A stretch of DNA of 10,000 nt from Candidatus Hydrogenedens sp. (GTDB taxonomy: Bacteria; Hydrogenedentota; Hydrogenedentia; Hydrogenedentales; Hydrogenedentaceae), in contig JAIWNQ010000014.1 in NCBI GenBank assembly GCA_020216745.1, forward strand, positions 1 to 10,000, in the 5' to 3' direction. This document shows positions 7,356 through 10,000 of this stretch, in pieces (position 1 is the stretch's first letter; the number at the start of each line of letters is the position of its first letter). The notes under the pieces are model-generated. The model was given only the letters and a program-made list of their open reading frames with translations. It was not told where the DNA came from and made no database searches. Position numbers and translations under genes: made by a program.

Positions 7356-7384
7356 TTTACAACGTTTATTAATAATCGAATAAT
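7356..7384 (+). promoter_or_regulatory. Candidate sigma70-type promoter for secA
   Basis: TTTACA (7356-7361) and AATAAT (7379-7384) each match the consensus hexamers at five of six positions and are separated by exactly 17 bases. The predicted start near 7391 would leave a leader of about 40 bases before the GTG. Location and spacing are good; AT-richness limits certainty. Confidence 0.38.
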
Positions 7385-7417
7385 CACAAGTGAAAATGAA
7401 ATGCTATCTTCAAATAA

Positions 7418-7423
7418 AAGGGA
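7418..7423 (+). promoter_or_regulatory. Ribosome binding site deciding the GTG start of secA
   Basis: AAGGGA lies nine bases before GTG 7433. An in-frame TAA at 7415-7417 rules out any start further upstream, so this site together with family alignment fixes the start codon. Confidence 0.7.
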
Positions 7424-7432
7424 CTCAAAACA

Positions 7433-10000
7433 GTGATATTCAAAGTTATTGAATGGATATTCGGTTCAAGTAAAGAACGAGCGGTGCGGAAACTTCTACC
7501 GTTGTTAGATGCAGTCCGTGAAGAAGAACCTCGTATCGTCAAAATGACAAATGCAGAGTTGCGAAACCAAACAGCAATATTAAAAGAAAAACTTTCGCAA
7601 GGTGCAAGTTTGGATGATTTACTTCCCCATGCTTTTGCGGTAGTTCGTGAAACAGCCAAACGGGTTGTTGGGTTAAGACCTTTTGACGTGCAAATTATTG
7701 GTGGCATTGTTCTCCATCAAGGTGGCATAGCAGAAATGGTTACAGGCGAAGGAAAAACATTAGTTGCTACAATGCCTGTATACTTAAATGCCTTAACTGG
7801 AGAAGGCGTACATGTAGTTACCGTAAATGACTATTTAGCGCGCCGTGACGCGGAATGGATGGGACCTATCTACCAGTTCTTAGGTCTAACCGTTGGACTC
7901 ATCCAACATGACATGGGACTCTATGAACGACAGGTAGGATACCGCGCAGACATTACCTACGGTACCAACAACGAATTCGGTTTTGATTACCTACGCGACA
8001 ACATGGCTGTAAGAAAAGATTTCCAAGTTCAACGCGGATTAAATTATGCTATTGTCGACGAGGTCGACTCCATACTCATTGATGAAGCAAGAACACCCCT
8101 TATTATTTCAGGTCGTCCTGAACGTAGCTCAGATATTTACGTAAAGGTAGACGAGGTCGTTCGCAGGTTACGTCGTGGCGAACATTACGAAGTAGATGAG
8201 AAACAGCGATATGTATTGATAACCGACGAAGGCATGGAACAGGCAGAACGACTATTAGGAGTTGATGACCTTTTCACAGATACCAATATCGGCATTGTCC
8301 ATATCTTGGAACAATCCATTCGTGCCCATAATTTATATCATCGAGACAAAGACTATATTGTCCGCAATGGCGAAGTACTTATTGTTGACGAATTTACAGG
8401 TAGAGCCCTTGAAGGACGACGTTACTCTGACGGATTACATCAGGCGATTGAAGCGAAAGAACGTGTGCCTATCCGTTTCGAATCACAGACAATAGCCACT
8501 ATTACTTATCAGAATTACTTCCGAATGTATAAAAAATTAGCAGGTATGACAGGAACCGCTATCACTGAAGCTCTGGAATTCAGTAAAATCTACGGACTGG
8601 AAGTAACACAAATACCAACAAATTTACCCTTAATCCGTGAAGACTTGAATGACCTCGTCTTTGCAACAGAAAACGGTAAATTCCATTATGTCGTAAAAGA
8701 AATTCAACGAATTCATGCAACAGGCCGACCTATCCTTGTCGGAACTGTAAGCATAGAAAAATCGGAAAAATTATCAGCAATGCTCCAGGAAGTAGGAATT
8801 GATGATTTCCAGGTTTTAAATGCAAAACATCATGAACGCGAAGCCGTGATTATCGCTAACGCTGGGAAAAAATCCGCAATTACAATCGCCACCAACATGG
8901 CAGGACGTGGTACAGATATCAAATTGGCTGAAGGTGTCCGTGAATTAGGTGGATTATATATCATTGGCACAGAACGACACGAAGCACGTCGTATTGACAA
9001 TCAATTACGAGGCCGTGCTGGCAGACAAGGTGACCCTGGCACCACACGTTTCTACGTAAGTCTTGAGGATGAAGTAGCCCGTCTGTTCGGTGGCGACCGT
9101 GTTAAACGTCTACTGGATATGTTCGGCAGTAACAGCGAAATGGATGCACAACCATTAAGTCAAAGAATGGTTTCGAGGTCAATTGAACGAGCCCAAAGAC
9201 AAGTTGAAGAGTACAACTACGAAATTCGAAAACACCTCCTTGAATATGATGAAGTCATGGATAAACAAAGAAAATATATCTACGCAATGCGTCAGGATGT
9301 GCTTGAAGATAAAGATGTAACTGAACGATTAAAGGAAATGTTCTCTAATATTATTGCCGACACCCTTGACCAATTTGCCCCAGAAGACCAATTACCAGAA
9401 CAATGGGACATAGAAGGACTTCAAAAACAATTAAAGAAAATTTTCGGTATTGATTTCGACTTAAGTGGTGAATCCGATGACGAACCTTTATCTTTGCAAG
9501 AAAGTATATTAAAACAAGTTTTGAAAGAATACGAACATCGACATGAACTTCTTGAAAAAGAATTACAAAAACAGTATGAGAATCAAATAAAAGAAGGCAT
9601 GTCCTTACCACCAGTAAACTTTAAAAAGTTAGCACGAAAACGCATTCACGAATTGGAATTAATGGTTCTTTTACGAGCAGTAGATGAAAAATGGATTGAC
9701 CATCTTTACGAAATGGATTATTTACGCGAATCGGTGCGATTGCGTGCTTATGGACAACGGGACCCCTTACTCGAATATAAACAAGAGGCTTTCGAACTAT
9801 TCCAAAATCTGATACAGTCCATCGAGATGAATGTTGTCCAATCCCTGTTCCGAATCACCGACCCTGAATATCGCAAAAAACGCCAAATACCAATACGCAC
9901 CTCCGCTGGAACTGCGGAGGATGACCCCTTCGCACATTTGCAACGATATAGTTACATCGCAGCGGACAAAGAAGCTGACCGTAGTTTTTCTGCTTTCGAT
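7433..10000 (+). CDS. secA: Preprotein translocase ATPase SecA (partial, C-terminus beyond window)
   Basis: SecA is the ATP-driven motor that pushes unfolded preproteins through SecYEG. The frame runs 856 codons from a GTG start to the window edge, still open. The N-terminus (FKVIEWIFGSSKERAVRK) aligns with other SecA proteins from the first residues, supporting GTG. Key elements are Walker A TGEGKT (104-109), Walker B VDEVDSILIDEARTP (from 208), the EFTGRALEGRRYSDGLHQA segment of the preprotein cross-linking region, GMTGTA (371-376), NMAGRGTD (488-495), and the arginine-finger motif QLRGRAGRQGD (524-534). In the helical scaffold and wing, the stretch around Trp754 (DEKWIDHLYEMDYLR, then YGQRDPLLEYK) is intact. 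No frameshift or missing motif is seen. Most SecA proteins are about 850-1000 residues, so only the C-terminal linker and a possible zinc-binding tail lie outside. It stands alone and divergent from the envelope genes, whose products it would export. Confidence 0.99.
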   Translation, partial: MIFKVIEWIFGSSKERAVRKLLPLLDAVREEEPRIVKMTNAELRNQTAILKEKLSQGASLDDLLPHAFAVVRETAKRVVGLRPFDVQIIGGIVLHQGGIAEMVTGEGKTLVATMPVYLNALTGEGVHVVTVNDYLARRDAEWMGPIYQFLGLTVGLIQHDMGLYERQVGYRADITYGTNNEFGFDYLRDNMAVRKDFQVQRGLNYAIVDEVDSILIDEARTPLIISGRPERSSDIYVKVDEVVRRLRRGEHYEVDEKQRYVLITDEGMEQAERLLGVDDLFTDTNIGIVHILEQSIRAHNLYHRDKDYIVRNGEVLIVDEFTGRALEGRRYSDGLHQAIEAKERVPIRFESQTIATITYQNYFRMYKKLAGMTGTAITEALEFSKIYGLEVTQIPTNLPLIREDLNDLVFATENGKFHYVVKEIQRIHATGRPILVGTVSIEKSEKLSAMLQEVGIDDFQVLNAKHHEREAVIIANAGKKSAITIATNMAGRGTDIKLAEGVRELGGLYIIGTERHEARRIDNQLRGRAGRQGDPGTTRFYVSLEDEVARLFGGDRVKRLLDMFGSNSEMDAQPLSQRMVSRSIERAQRQVEEYNYEIRKHLLEYDEVMDKQRKYIYAMRQDVLEDKDVTERLKEMFSNIIADTLDQFAPEDQLPEQWDIEGLQKQLKKIFGIDFDLSGESDDEPLSLQESILKQVLKEYEHRHELLEKELQKQYENQIKEGMSLPPVNFKKLARKRIHELELMVLLRAVDEKWIDHLYEMDYLRESVRLRAYGQRDPLLEYKQEAFELFQNLIQSIEMNVVQSLFRITDPEYRKKRQIPIRTSAGTAEDDPFAHLQRYSYIAADKEADRSFSAFD

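Larger units (their letters stand above)
6867..7432. other. AT-rich divergent intergenic region (566 bp)
   Basis: This stretch separates the minus-strand envelope genes from secA and is far more AT-rich than the coding DNA around it. It holds candidate promoters for both directions, an AAAGGAGAG Shine-Dalgarno-like sequence at 7175-7183 with no usable start codon after it, and short AT-only inverted repeats (for example AAATTTAA 7159-7166 with TTAAATTT 7188-7195). I see no tRNA, no GC-rich structured RNA and no convincing gene. An open frame on the minus strand (7299-7051) has no ribosome binding site and a composition expected from AT-rich noise. Confidence 0.7.

Overview
The window reads as a chromosomal segment of an uncultured, AT-rich, probably Gram-negative bacterium. 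Coding regions are moderately AT-rich, the one long intergenic region is extremely AT-rich, and several products carry export or lipoprotein signals. No gene pins the taxon. The candidates I would consider are deep-branching groups such as Hydrogenedentes or PVC relatives, but this is only an impression. It holds six protein-coding genes and one long non-coding stretch. I saw no rRNA, tRNA, CRISPR array, insertion sequence or phage gene.

Region 1 (about 1-4340, plus strand) is a tightly packed operon. It encodes a lipoprotein sugar-binding protein, a two-domain sugar ABC ATPase (RbsA/MglA class), a sugar permease (RbsC class) and a secreted 278-residue protein with alpha/alpha-toroid-like repeats. 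The genes overlap by 4, 11 and 4 bases, so translational coupling is likely. A perfect 12-bp inverted repeat lies about 20 bases before the first start codon and is the best candidate for a control site. The three transport genes form a complete importer of the ribose/galactose/xylose type. The sugar cannot be named, and no kinase or isomerase is in view.

Region 2 (4337-6866, minus strand) converges on region 1, with the two stop codons interlocked in one TTAA. The first gene of the pair encodes an exported 576-residue protein. Its N-terminal domain looks like a zinc-phospholipase C/S1-P1 nuclease fold that has lost its histidine ligands; TPR/coiled-coil helices and a Gly7 plus Pro-rich tail follow. 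The second gene encodes a membrane-targeted or lipoprotein-like protein made mostly of ten exact-length 17-residue Pro/Lys repeats. Close spacing and shared proline-rich composition suggest that the two envelope proteins are made together, but their function is unknown.

Region 3 (6867-7432) is a divergent, very AT-rich intergenic stretch with candidate promoters for both flanking genes and an orphan Shine-Dalgarno sequence.

Region 4 (7433 to the right edge) is secA, starting with GTG and cut by the window end. It is the housekeeping Sec translocase motor and the only gene here whose identity is certain in detail.
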